Part shown: piece by piece, positions 43,325 through 52,480 of the stretch
Layout: each line of letters begins with the position of its first letter
Numbering within the stretch: the stretch's first letter is position 1
Origin: Pseudotamlana agarivorans
Lineage (GTDB): Bacteria > Bacteroidota > Bacteroidia > Flavobacteriales > Flavobacteriaceae
NCBI RefSeq assembly: GCF_001642835.1
Contig: NZ_LXEI01000008.1
Coordinates: 124,001-188,000 of the forward strand
Direction: 5' to 3'
Length of the DNA: 64,000 nucleotides
Program-made: the position numbers and the translations under genes
The notes under the pieces: model-generated
Seen by the model: the letters and a program-made list of their open reading frames with translations, nothing else
What the model was told of the DNA's origin: nothing
The model's database searches: none

Positions 43325-44152
43325 ATGAAACAATTCCTATTTATTTGTGCCCTTGTACTTTTTACAGCCTGTGAAAAAGACGAGGCACCAAAAGATTATT
43401 CGGCTGAAAATGATGCAGAAATTCAAGCTTACCTCAGTGAAAACAACCTAGATGCAAGAAAAAGTGGTACTGGTTTATATTATATTATTGAAGACCAAGG
43501 AACAGGAGCAGTACCACAAGCCGACGACCGTGTAAAGGTTGCATACAAAGGGTACTTTACCGATGGTACCGTATTCGAAGAAAATGAAGAAGGTATATCT
43601 ATTCAACTTAACTACCTTATCAAAGGTATGGTTGAAGGACTTGGGTACATGAAAGAAGGTGGAAAAGGGACTTTAATTATCCCTGCTCATTTGGCCTACG
43701 GCGATGAAGATTCAGGAGACATCCCAAGAGGATCTGTCATTATTTTTGATGTCGAACTCATTTACGTAAACTATACTACCGAAAACGAGCAAGAGATTAA
43801 AGCCTACTTAGAAGAAAACGATATAGAAAACGCTACTAAGTCCTATTCCGGCCTATACTATACCATTCACAACCAAGGAACGGGAAATAAAGCTAAAGAT
43901 ACCGATATTGTAAGCGTAACTTATACAGGATACTTTATAGATGGTGAAGAATTTGATAAAAGCGCTTCTGAAGTGACTTTCGATTTAACTAATCTCATAA
44001 ATGGATTTTCGGAAGGAGTATCCTTGCTTAATGAAGGTGGTAATGCAACCTTGTACATTCCTGCTCATTTAGCTTACGGAAACACTGGACAGGGAAGTAT
44101 TCCTCCTGGAGCCGTTCTTATTTTTGATGTCGAACTTGTTAAGATAAATTAA
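43325..44152 (+). CDS. Lipoprotein with two FKBP-type peptidyl-prolyl isomerase domains
   Basis: A 275-residue lipoprotein (lipobox LFTAC, Cys16) with two consecutive FKBP domains. The first covers about residues 45-150 (GTGAVPQADDRVKVAYKGYFTDGTVFEENEEG ... IPAHLAYGDEDSGDIPRGSVIIFDVEL). The second covers about residues 170-275 (GTGNKAKDTDIVSVTYTGYFIDGEEF ... IPAHLAYGNTGQGSIPPGAVLIFDVELV). The halves resemble each other, so this is an internal duplication. Such proteins help fold extracytoplasmic proteins. A strong terminator follows. Confidence 0.93.
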   Translation: MKQFLFICALVLFTACEKDEAPKDYSAENDAEIQAYLSENNLDARKSGTGLYYIIEDQGTGAVPQADDRVKVAYKGYFTDGTVFEENEEGISIQLNYLIKGMVEGLGYMKEGGKGTLIIPAHLAYGDEDSGDIPRGSVIIFDVELIYVNYTTENEQEIKAYLEENDIENATKSYSGLYYTIHNQGTGNKAKDTDIVSVTYTGYFIDGEEFDKSASEVTFDLTNLINGFSEGVSLLNEGGNATLYIPAHLAYGNTGQGSIPPGAVLIFDVELVKIN

Positions 44153-44184
44153 GTTTTTTTTAATAAATCACCATTTAACAACCT

Positions 44185-44217
44185 AAACCACCTTGTTTAT
44201 ACAAGGTGGTTTTTTTA
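44185..44217 (+). terminator. Terminator of the FKBP gene
   Basis: A perfect 12-base stem AAACCACCTTGT (44185-44196) / ACAAGGTGGTTT (44201-44212) with loop TTAT and a T run. It is a near copy of the htpG terminator. Confidence 0.9.
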
Positions 44218-44356
44218 TGAAAAACTTTTAAAAAAACCTCATTTTAAACTTCTAAACCGCCAAATAAAGCTAATCATCCCATTTATTTTCACAAATCACA
44301 CCAATTCAATACTTTAAAACCAATATTAATGTATTAACCACTCAAGCTCTTTACAT

Positions 44357-45244
44357 ATGAATTTACAAATTAGTAATTTAAGTAAAACCTATCACAATGG
44401 AGTTCAAGCCTTAAAAAATGTATCTCTTGACATTCCAGCAGGTATGTTTGGTTTATTGGGACCTAATGGCGCAGGGAAATCGTCATTAATGCGCACCTTG
44501 GCTACTCTTCAACAAGCAGATTCTGGCACGGTAACCTTAGGCGACATTGATGTATTGAACGAGAAAGAAAAGGTTAGAAAAATATTAGGATACTTACCTC
44601 AGGAATTTGGCGTTTATCCCAAAATTAGTTCTTACAACATGCTTGATCATATTGCAACTCTTAAAGGTGTTTCAAACAAAGCAGAACGTAAAGAATTGGT
44701 AGAATCTCTACTTAATAAAACCAACTTGTGGCAATTTAGAAATAAAAGCTTGGGAAGCTACTCTGGCGGTATGAAACAACGTTTTGGTATTGCCCAAGCC
44801 CTAATTGGTAATCCTAAATTGATTATTGTGGATGAACCTACAGCTGGATTAGACCCTGCCGAACGTGTTAGGTTTCACAATTTATTAAGTGAAATAGGCG
44901 AAAACACTATTATAATTTTATCCACACACATCGTTGAAGACATTTCAAACTTATGTAGCAGTATGGCTATCATTTGTTTAGGAGAGGTGGTTATTAAAGG
45001 AAATCCTATAACTCTAACCGAAGCTGTAAAAGGTCGTATTTGGGAGAAAACTATTGAAAAAGCAGACCTGGTTAATTACCAAAAAGAACTTCAAGTTATC
45101 TCAACTTATCTTAAAAGTGGTCAAACGGTCATTCATGTTTTAAGTGACAATCAACCAGATCTCTCGTTCAAACCTTCTGTTGCAAATTTAGAGGATGTTT
45201 ACTTTTCTGAAATTACAACACGCATGGAAGCCATGCCTGTATAA
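44357..45244 (+). CDS. ABC transporter ATP-binding protein
   Basis: A 295-residue ABC ATPase: Walker A GLLGPNGAGKSSLMRT (residues 32-47), Q-loop region PQEFGVYP, signature YSGGMKQRF, Walker B LIIVDEPTAGLDP and H-loop LSTHIVEDI. The C-terminal 90 or so residues are a typical extension of the CcmA/DrrA-like exporters. The only permease in the neighbourhood is the large fusion protein encoded 33 bases downstream, and the two probably form one transporter. Substrate unknown. Confidence 0.94.
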   Translation: MNLQISNLSKTYHNGVQALKNVSLDIPAGMFGLLGPNGAGKSSLMRTLATLQQADSGTVTLGDIDVLNEKEKVRKILGYLPQEFGVYPKISSYNMLDHIATLKGVSNKAERKELVESLLNKTNLWQFRNKSLGSYSGGMKQRFGIAQALIGNPKLIIVDEPTAGLDPAERVRFHNLLSEIGENTIIILSTHIVEDISNLCSSMAIICLGEVVIKGNPITLTEAVKGRIWEKTIEKADLVNYQKELQVISTYLKSGQTVIHVLSDNQPDLSFKPSVANLEDVYFSEITTRMEAMPV

Positions 45245-45277
45245 TGGTTTAATTCTACTTAATAAATTCGATCATTT

Positions 45278-48200
45278 ATGTTTAAAGAAATATTTTTATT
45301 TGAATTAAAGTACAGACTAAAACGACCTGCGACTTGGGCTTATTTTAGTATGCTTCTAGTTTTTGGACTCATTTTTTCAATAAGTGGTGATGTTCCCGCT
45401 TCAGAGAAAGCCTTTGTAAACTCTCCGCTATCCATTGCCAGAATGATAAACGTTGTAAGCATTTTTGGCATTATGCTGGCAAGCGCTATAATGGGTGTTC
45501 CTGTGTATCGAGACCTTGAACATAAAACAATGAACTATTATTTTACTTACCCTATTACTGAAAAAGGGTATATACTTGGTCGCTTCTTAGGTTCTATGTT
45601 TATTTTGTTTATGGTAAGTTTAGGTTTTAACCTAGGACTTATATTAGGTTTTGAAATAGGGCCTTTTGTTGGAATCATAGAACCGGAACGCTATACATCG
45701 CTTAATCTTTGGCATTACATTCAACCAACACTTCTTATCGGATGGACAAACTTTTTCTTTGCAGGATGTATTTTCTTTTCCCTAGTAAATTTAACAAAAA
45801 ACATCATGCTTGCTTATGCCGGTGGCGCTATCTTATTTATCATTTACCTAGTAGGTTTAACTTTATTAGATGATATTGAGTTTAGAAAAACGGTAAGCCT
45901 TTTTGATCCTTTTTGCTACGCAACACAAATTAATATTACGAGATACTGGACCCCTGTAGAGCAAAATACTTTAACTGTTCCTTTAACTAAAACACTTATA
46001 TGGAACCGTTTGATTTGGGTAGGCCTTGGTCTCATAATATTTTTATATACCTTGTTTAAGTTTGATTTCATCAAATTTGCTAACTATAAATTTAAAGCTC
46101 AAAAAAAGGATCTCAACTTAGATAAAGCAAATCCGAATGCCGCTTTAATCAAAATCCCTCAAGTTTCTCAAGTTTTTTCTAATAGTCTCAATTTTAAACT
46201 CCTATTTAGCCTCGCTTTTTTAGAGTTTAAAAATATTGTACGAGATCATTTTTTTAAGGCCATTTTAATTGCGGCAGTAGTATTCTTAATTTTTGATGCT
46301 TTTTACGGAGCTCCTTTATATGGCACCCCCTCACTACCTCTTACCTATTATATGCTAGAAGTGAAAAACTTCAACTTTGTTGTACTCATTTTTATTCTTA
46401 TCGTATTTATGACTGGGGAAGTGATTCATAGGGAACATACCGTGCATTACAACCAAATTTTTGGCGCACTTCCGATACCGAATCGACTCATTTACGCCTC
46501 TAAATTTTTAGCCATAGTTATGATATGTTTCATATTAGTTAATTTGGTACTTGTAAGTGGTGTGATAACCCAAACAGCTAAAGGGTATTTTAATTATGAA
46601 TTTCAAAAATATTTCACCGATTTATACCTAATTGAATTTCCTAGATACATTATCTACACCCTACTAGCATTTTTCATTCATTCGTTAGTGACTAAAAAGT
46701 TTTTAGGTCATGTTATAACAATTGCCATTTGGGCAACACTTTTTGCTTTAAATTCTTTTGCAGATATAGACAACAACCTCTATTTATACGGATATACACC
46801 TCGCTATATCGTTTCTGACATGAATGGTTTCGGACATTTTGGCCCTGCATTATTCTGGTTTTTATTTTACTGGTTAAGTTTCGGTGGTGTCTTACTTTTA
46901 ATTGGCTACCTGTTTTGGAAACGCGGAACAGATTCAGGAAGAAAAGCACGATGGCAAATTGCTAAAGAAAGACTGAACATTAAAACCATTGGGGCTCTTA
47001 TTGTATTATTTGTAGCTTTTTTGGGGTCTGGAATTTTTATTAATTACAATACCAAAACGCTCAATAATTACCGTACTGAGAAACAACAAATTGCCCAGAC
47101 TGCAGCTTACGAAAAACAACTAAGCAAATACCACCAATTACCTCAACCAAAAGTTATTGACGTTAAAGTTGTTGCCGATTTATTTCCAGAAAACAGAACT
47201 TCAAAAATAAAAACAACCATGCTTATGGTGAACATGTCAAACGTAACTATTGACTCCCTACACCTTAATTGGGGCCAAGAAGCATTGTTAAAAAAAGCAA
47301 TTAACAGTTTCACCATTGGCGGCTTTACTCCTGTTTTAGGAAAGCGTTATGACAATTTTGGTTATGAAATTTACGCTTTTAAAAAACCTTTAAAACCAAA
47401 CGATACTATCGAAATGATTTTAGATGTCACGGGCTCATACAAGGGGTTTCCTAATGAAGGATACGGGTCGGAAATTGTTTATAACGGTACATTTATAAAT
47501 AATGATTTTTTTCCTTCCTTCGGTTACGATATTAGTAAAGAGCTTACAAGCGACAAAGACCGAAAAAAGCATAATTTACCAATTAAAGACTACATTTTTC
47601 CAGACCAAAATAATCCGTGGGGAAAGGATAATTTACTTTTTAATAAAGATGGCGATTATATTAATTTTGAAGGGGTCGTGAGTACGGCTCCCGACCAAAT
47701 AGCTATTATGCCAGGGTATTTACAAAAAGAATGGACTGCCAATGGAAGAAGGTATTTTTCATATAAAATGAAAGAAAAACTAGATTATTTCTACAACATT
47801 TCTTCCGCCTCCTATAAAGTCCATAATGACGTTTGGCACGGAGCATCTGGTGAAGAAATAAATATTGAAATTTTTCATCACCCCTCTCACACCTATAATA
47901 TTGATCGTTTTGTAAAAAGTGTCAAAAATTCCCTGGACTACTTCACAAAATATTATGGACCATACCAATACAAACAGATTCGCGTTTTAGAATTCCCACG
48001 ATACGATACTTTTGCACAATCATTTCCAAATACGGTGCCTTACGCCGAAAGTTTTGGTTGGGTTGGTGACTTTAGCGACCCTGATGATTTAGACTATGTT
48101 TATACCGTTACTGCTCATGAGGTAGCTCACCAATGGTGGGGCCATCAAATTACACCTTCCATGACAAGAGGTGCCAATCAAATTTCAGAATCAATGGCAG

Positions 48201-48919
48201 AATACTGCTCTTTAATGGTTATGAAAGAAGAGTACGGCATTGATGCCATGCAAAAATTCTTAAAAGAAGAATTAGATAGATATCTCACAGACAGAGCTAA
48301 CGAAAGTAAATTTGAAAAAACACTGCTAAACAATGATACCCAAACCTATGTATGGTACAGAAAAGGCGGACTTATCCTATATGCATTACAAGATTACATA
48401 GGAGAATCTCAATTAAATAGTGGATTTAAAGCTTATGCAGACGCCACTAAATTTAGTGAATCCCCTTTTACAACCTCCATAGAATGGTATGACTATATCA
48501 AATCGGTTACTCCTGATTCCATACACTATTATTTAGAAGATAGTTTTGAAAAAATAACCTTATACTCCAACAAAACTACGGAAGCCAAATACAAAAAAAT
48601 AAATGACAATACTTATGAAGTCACACTGCAGGTAGAAAGTAAAAAAGAATATTTTGGCGGTAATGGTGAGTTACTAACCACTAGCAGTGACCCCAACCTT
48701 TTAGATATTGCCATTTTCGATCATGATGAAAAAAACAAAAAAGGTATGACCGTTAAAAAACCGCTTTTAATTAAAAAGTTATGGGTTAAACCTGGAAAAT
48801 CGACGTTGACTTTCACAACAAACAAGCTTCCTATAAAAGCAGGAATTGACCCCTACAATAAAATGATTGACATGATTCCAGATGATAATTTAATTCCACT
48901 TGAAGAAGTAACCGATTAA
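45278..48919 (+). CDS. ABC transporter permease fused to an M1-family aminopeptidase
   Basis: A 1213-residue protein that joins two functions. The N-terminal half (residues about 1-590) has many hydrophobic segments in two permease-like blocks (FKEIFLFELKYRLKRPATWAYF ... and again after residue 330 LEFKNIVRDHFFKAIL...). The C-terminal half (about 620-1213) is an M1 peptidase: an N-terminal beta-rich part, then catalytic HEVAHQWWGH at residues 947-956 followed about 20 residues later by SESMAEYC with the third zinc ligand Glu, and MEEYG/WYRKGG features. The usual GxMEN substrate motif is not found at its place; TVPYAESFGWVG occupies that region. It lies 33 bases after the ABC ATPase gene. Such fusions exist in Bacteroidetes, but their cargo is unknown. 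Confidence 0.9.
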   Translation: MFKEIFLFELKYRLKRPATWAYFSMLLVFGLIFSISGDVPASEKAFVNSPLSIARMINVVSIFGIMLASAIMGVPVYRDLEHKTMNYYFTYPITEKGYILGRFLGSMFILFMVSLGFNLGLILGFEIGPFVGIIEPERYTSLNLWHYIQPTLLIGWTNFFFAGCIFFSLVNLTKNIMLAYAGGAILFIIYLVGLTLLDDIEFRKTVSLFDPFCYATQINITRYWTPVEQNTLTVPLTKTLIWNRLIWVGLGLIIFLYTLFKFDFIKFANYKFKAQKKDLNLDKANPNAALIKIPQVSQVFSNSLNFKLLFSLAFLEFKNIVRDHFFKAILIAAVVFLIFDAFYGAPLYGTPSLPLTYYMLEVKNFNFVVLIFILIVFMTGEVIHREHTVHYNQIFGALPIPNRLIYASKFLAIVMICFILVNLVLVSGVITQTAKGYFNYEFQKYFTDLYLIEFPRYIIYTLLAFFIHSLVTKKFLGHVITIAIWATLFALNSFADIDNNLYLYGYTPRYIVSDMNGFGHFGPALFWFLFYWLSFGGVLLLIGYLFWKRGTDSGRKARWQIAKERLNIKTIGALIVLFVAFLGSGIFINYNTKTLNNYRTEKQQIAQTAAYEKQLSKYHQLPQPKVIDVKVVADLFPENRTSKIKTTMLMVNMSNVTIDSLHLNWGQEALLKKAINSFTIGGFTPVLGKRYDNFGYEIYAFKKPLKPNDTIEMILDVTGSYKGFPNEGYGSEIVYNGTFINNDFFPSFGYDISKELTSDKDRKKHNLPIKDYIFPDQNNPWGKDNLLFNKDGDYINFEGVVSTAPDQIAIMPGYLQKEWTANGRRYFSYKMKEKLDYFYNISSASYKVHNDVWHGASGEEINIEIFHHPSHTYNIDRFVKSVKNSLDYFTKYYGPYQYKQIRVLEFPRYDTFAQSFPNTVPYAESFGWVGDFSDPDDLDYVYTVTAHEVAHQWWGHQITPSMTRGANQISESMAEYCSLMVMKEEYGIDAMQKFLKEELDRYLTDRANESKFEKTLLNNDTQTYVWYRKGGLILYALQDYIGESQLNSGFKAYADATKFSESPFTTSIEWYDYIKSVTPDSIHYYLEDSFEKITLYSNKTTEAKYKKINDNTYEVTLQVESKKEYFGGNGELLTTSSDPNLLDIAIFDHDEKNKKGMTVKKPLLIKKLWVKPGKSTLTFTTNKLPIKAGIDPYNKMIDMIPDDNLIPLEEVTD

Positions 48920-48973
48920 CCCTTTGATGATAAAATAAACACTAGATTTAGCATATTTCGTTATTTTTACCTC

Positions 48974-49609
48974 ATGAAAATAACATCCACCAATACGGCC
49001 AAACCAACCACTATTATTTGGAATAATAAGGAGGTAACTACCGGCATTTACAAAACCCCAACCTCATCACCTATTTTTTTAGGTCAAAGCGATGTTGAAA
49101 ACGATACTGTAACCGACAGAAAGTATCATGGAGGTGAATTTAAGGCATGTTATTTATTTTCAGAAGATCAATACCCTTACTGGAAAGGACTTTATCCAAA
49201 TTTGGACTGGAACTACGGCATGTTTGGCGAAAACCTAACTGTAGAAGGTTTAGATGAAACTAAAATTCAGGTTGGAGATATTTACCGTGTGGGAACTGCT
49301 TTAGTACAGATTAGCGAACACCGAGAGCCTTGTTTTAAATTGGGCGTTAAGTTTGAAACACAAGAGGTTTTAAAACAGTTCATACATCATGGTTTTTGTG
49401 GTACCTATATCCGAGTAATTGAAGAAGGCCATGTGCAAAACGGAGATACATTTACTTTGGTTAAGCCAGCAGAAAACAGCCTAACAACCTCAGAACTCTT
49501 CCATTTAATTTTTGAAAGAACTAAAAACCAAGACCTGCTTCTAAAAGCCATAAATAACGAAGCCTTAGCTCCAAAGCTTCGAAATGATCTTAAAAAGCTT
49601 ATAGATTAA
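48974..49609 (+). CDS. MOSC-domain protein (YiiM-like)
   Basis: A 211-residue MOSC (Mo cofactor sulfurase C-terminal) protein. The motif YHGGEFKACYLF is followed by FGENLTVEGLDE, VGDIYRVGTALVQISEHREPCFKLG with the conserved Cys, and HHGFCGTYIRVIEEG. MOSC proteins handle molybdenum cofactor or reduce N-hydroxylated compounds; YiiM itself is a 6-N-hydroxylaminopurine resistance protein. No molybdenum enzyme genes lie nearby. It follows the ABC/peptidase fusion by 54 bases. Confidence 0.9.
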   Translation: MKITSTNTAKPTTIIWNNKEVTTGIYKTPTSSPIFLGQSDVENDTVTDRKYHGGEFKACYLFSEDQYPYWKGLYPNLDWNYGMFGENLTVEGLDETKIQVGDIYRVGTALVQISEHREPCFKLGVKFETQEVLKQFIHHGFCGTYIRVIEEGHVQNGDTFTLVKPAENSLTTSELFHLIFERTKNQDLLLKAINNEALAPKLRNDLKKLID

Positions 49610-49670
49610 AGACTTGCTATTTTATAAAAATTAGGTTTTGTTGTATCTCATTTTTTTGTACTTTTAGTTT

Positions 49671-50051
49671 ATGAGCAAGACAACAAAAAAATTAAAGTTA
49701 CAGCAGTATAGCGATATTTATATTCTGAACAAACCGGAATCTTTTGATGATACTTTCAAAGACATTTCTTATTCAGAATCTATTGTAACCACCTCCTGTG
49801 TGGAGTGCGCTTTGGTGTTCTCACAAACCAAAGATGAATTTATCAATCAAATGCTCACCTTATTCCCAAGGTTGTTAGACCATTCTGTAGTTTGGGTATT
49901 TTATCCTAATGATACTTCTATTAGTGAAATTTCAAAATTACATATCGAGCTAGACTGGGATTTTTTAGGCGATTACCGTTTAAAACCCACTAAATTAATC
50001 GCCATAGACAACACATGGAACGCTATGAAGATTAAAAAGATTCATGTCTAA
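49671..50051 (+). CDS. DUF3052-like protein (126 aa)
   Basis: A 126-residue protein that by eye resembles DUF3052 members. The pattern YILNKPESFDDTF, then a central CALVFSQTKDEFINQML, LLDHSVVWVFYPNDTSIS, and the final IAIDNTWNAMKIKKI matches the family order of phosphate-binding-like strands and the closing AIDxTWxAxxF. It has no signal or membrane segment. It lies between the MOSC gene and the radical SAM gene. The function is unknown. Confidence 0.6.
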   Translation: MSKTTKKLKLQQYSDIYILNKPESFDDTFKDISYSESIVTTSCVECALVFSQTKDEFINQMLTLFPRLLDHSVVWVFYPNDTSISEISKLHIELDWDFLGDYRLKPTKLIAIDNTWNAMKIKKIHV

Positions 50052-50163
50052 AAGATTCTTTTCGGAATAACACTACTTTTCAGCTCCTATTCAAAATACT
50101 AGGATTCCTTTTTGAAACTATCTATTGTTATTTTTAAAACTACATCCCTAATTCCTTTTCAAT

Positions 50164-50171
50164 TATCTTTG
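50164..50171 (+). promoter_or_regulatory. Candidate -7 box of the radical SAM gene
   Basis: TATCTTTG lies 22 bases before the TTG start at 50193. The -33 box is not clear. Confidence 0.4.
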
Positions 50172-50192
50172 TGCCCATATATTGCATAAATT

Positions 50193-52382
50193 TTGAAAGA
50201 CCTCTTACTTATTACCCCGCCTTTTACACAACTCAATACGCCCTACCCCGCTACGGCATACTTGAAAGGCTTCCTTAAAACGAAAAACATTAGTGCTTTT
50301 CAAATGGATTTAGGGATTGAAGTTATTTTAGAATTATTCAACAAAAAAACCTTCGCGGAATTGTTTGATTTAGCTGCCGAAAACCAACGCATTGTATCAG
50401 ATAATTGTCAGCGTATTTACGCCCTAAGAGAGGCTTATTTAGAGCCTTTAGATGATATCATCCAATTTCTTCAAGGCAAAAACCAGAGTTTAGCTCGACA
50501 AATTTGTACCGATCATTATTTACCTCGTGCCTCGCGTTTCAATCAGTTGGACGATATGGACTGGGCTTTTGGCTCGATGGGATTTCAAGACAAAGCCAAA
50601 CATCTGGCTACTTTGTATCTCGAAGATTTATCCGATTTCATTATTGAATGCATCGATGATAATTTTGGATTTAGCCGATATGCCGAACGCTTAGGTCAGA
50701 GTGCTCATAGTTTTAATGAACTCTATTCGAATTTAGAAGCGCAGCCCACTTACATCGATCAAATTACCTTGGAAATTCTTGAATCAAGAATGAGATCGAC
50801 ACAACCTAAGTTAGTTTGTTTTTCTGTTCCCTTTCCTGGGAATTTATATAGTGCCTTTCGATGTGCGCAATTCATTAAAGCGCATTTTCCAGACATAAAA
50901 ATGGCTATGGGTGGTGGATTTCCAAACACCGAGTTACGGTCGCTCACCGATGTTCGTGTTTTTGAGTTTTTCGATTTCATCACTCTAGATGATGGAGAAT
51001 TACCCATCGAATTATTACACCACAACCTCATTGGAAACGATTCTCCCCCACTTTACAAACGCACCTTTTTACTAGAAAACGGTAAGGTTTCATATAAAAA
51101 CAACAACCCGAAACCTGATTATAAACAGCTTGAATTAGGGACTCCCGACTATTCCGATTTACACCTAGACAAGTACATTTCAGTAATTGAAATTGCAAAT
51201 CCCATGCACAGTTTATGGAGTGATGGCCGATGGAATAAACTTACCATGGCGCATGGTTGCTACTGGGGAAAATGTACTTTTTGTGACATTTCATTAGATT
51301 ACATTAAAATCTACGAACCTATTACGGCTAAATTATTGGTGGATCGTATGGCGCAAATCATTGATCAAACAGGAGAAAACGGATTCCATTTTGTAGATGA
51401 AGCCGCGCCTCCATCACTTATGAAAGCCCTAGCTCTAGAGATTTTAAAACGAAAAATGACAGTGACTTGGTGGGCAAATATCCGTTTTGAGAAAAATTTC
51501 ACCCACGATTTATGTCAGCTTTTGAAAGCTTCTGGCTGTATTGCTGTATCGGGAGGTTTGGAGGTAGCATCCGATCGCTTACTAAAATTGATAGACAAAG
51601 GGGTTACCGTTGAGCAAGTTGCCCAAGTGACACGCAATTTCACCGAAGCAAACATCATGGTACACAGTTACCTCATGTACGGCTACCCAACACAAACGAT
51701 TCAAGAAACTATTGATAGTTTAGAAATGGTGCGCCAATTGTTTGAACTTGGCATTATTCAGTCTGGCTTCTGGCATCAGTTTGCTCTTACCGCTCATAGC
51801 CCTATTGGTCAAAATCCAGACGCTTATAACATTACCCCGCATTATAAAAACATCAGCTTTGCGCACAACGATATCGATTTTTCCGACAACACAGGCATAG
51901 ACCACAACATGTTTAGTTTCGGATTAAAAAAATCCTTGTTTAATTTCATGCATGGTATTGGTTTTGATTTACCTCTACAAGACTGGTTTGATTTTAATAT
52001 TCCACACACCACTATTCATCGTGATTTCATTTATGATAGCCTAGAAACACCTGTGGATTTCAAACTAAAACCACGAGGCAAAGCTCTTTGGTTAGGATCA
52101 CTCCCTTCAGTTAATGAATTTTCAAAAACTAAAAAAGCAAATACCTATGCCTATTTAAAACTATCATTTCATTTAAAAACGGATACGATTGATATTACGC
52201 TAAACAAAAATCATGGCGATTGGTTTATAGATATGCTTAGTAAACTCACACCAAATAATGAGCAATTATTAACGCTTTCCGAATTGAAAAAAGATTATGA
52301 AAGCCATTTTGACAATTTTGAATTGTTTTGGTTTTCAAAACCTATTATGACTTTAAGGGGAAACGGACTTTTGGTTTTATAA
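50193..52382 (+). CDS. B12-binding-domain radical SAM protein with unusual cysteine spacing
   Basis: A 729-residue protein. The N-terminal part (MKDLLLITPPFTQLNTPYPATAYL) resembles cobalamin-binding domains of B12-dependent radical SAM proteins. The cluster-binding region reads AHGCYWGKCTFCDISL, giving cysteines at about 356, 361 and 364 in CX4CX2C spacing, not the usual CX3CX2C. The segment VDEAAPPSLMKALALEILKRK, WWANIRFEKNF and GLEVASDRLLKLIDKG follow the radical SAM barrel pattern. TTG at 50193 is the start because the frame has a stop (TAA, 50187-50189) just upstream. The C-terminal 230 or so residues are not recognised. Substrate unknown. Confidence 0.85.
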   Translation: MKDLLLITPPFTQLNTPYPATAYLKGFLKTKNISAFQMDLGIEVILELFNKKTFAELFDLAAENQRIVSDNCQRIYALREAYLEPLDDIIQFLQGKNQSLARQICTDHYLPRASRFNQLDDMDWAFGSMGFQDKAKHLATLYLEDLSDFIIECIDDNFGFSRYAERLGQSAHSFNELYSNLEAQPTYIDQITLEILESRMRSTQPKLVCFSVPFPGNLYSAFRCAQFIKAHFPDIKMAMGGGFPNTELRSLTDVRVFEFFDFITLDDGELPIELLHHNLIGNDSPPLYKRTFLLENGKVSYKNNNPKPDYKQLELGTPDYSDLHLDKYISVIEIANPMHSLWSDGRWNKLTMAHGCYWGKCTFCDISLDYIKIYEPITAKLLVDRMAQIIDQTGENGFHFVDEAAPPSLMKALALEILKRKMTVTWWANIRFEKNFTHDLCQLLKASGCIAVSGGLEVASDRLLKLIDKGVTVEQVAQVTRNFTEANIMVHSYLMYGYPTQTIQETIDSLEMVRQLFELGIIQSGFWHQFALTAHSPIGQNPDAYNITPHYKNISFAHNDIDFSDNTGIDHNMFSFGLKKSLFNFMHGIGFDLPLQDWFDFNIPHTTIHRDFIYDSLETPVDFKLKPRGKALWLGSLPSVNEFSKTKKANTYAYLKLSFHLKTDTIDITLNKNHGDWFIDMLSKLTPNNEQLLTLSELKKDYESHFDNFELFWFSKPIMTLRGNGLLVL

Positions 52383-52458
52383 AATTGAAATCGCTTTCAG
52401 ATAAAAAAGAATCATATTCTTATTTTTTCCGCTAAAGGAAAGCCAACACAATTTCCAC

Positions 52459-52466
52459 TATCTTTG
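52459..52466 (+). promoter_or_regulatory. Candidate -7 box of the helicase gene
   Basis: TATCTTTG followed by CGGAAAC, 14 bases before the ATG at 52481. Confidence 0.4.
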
Positions 52467-52480
52467 CGGAAACTTTCTAC

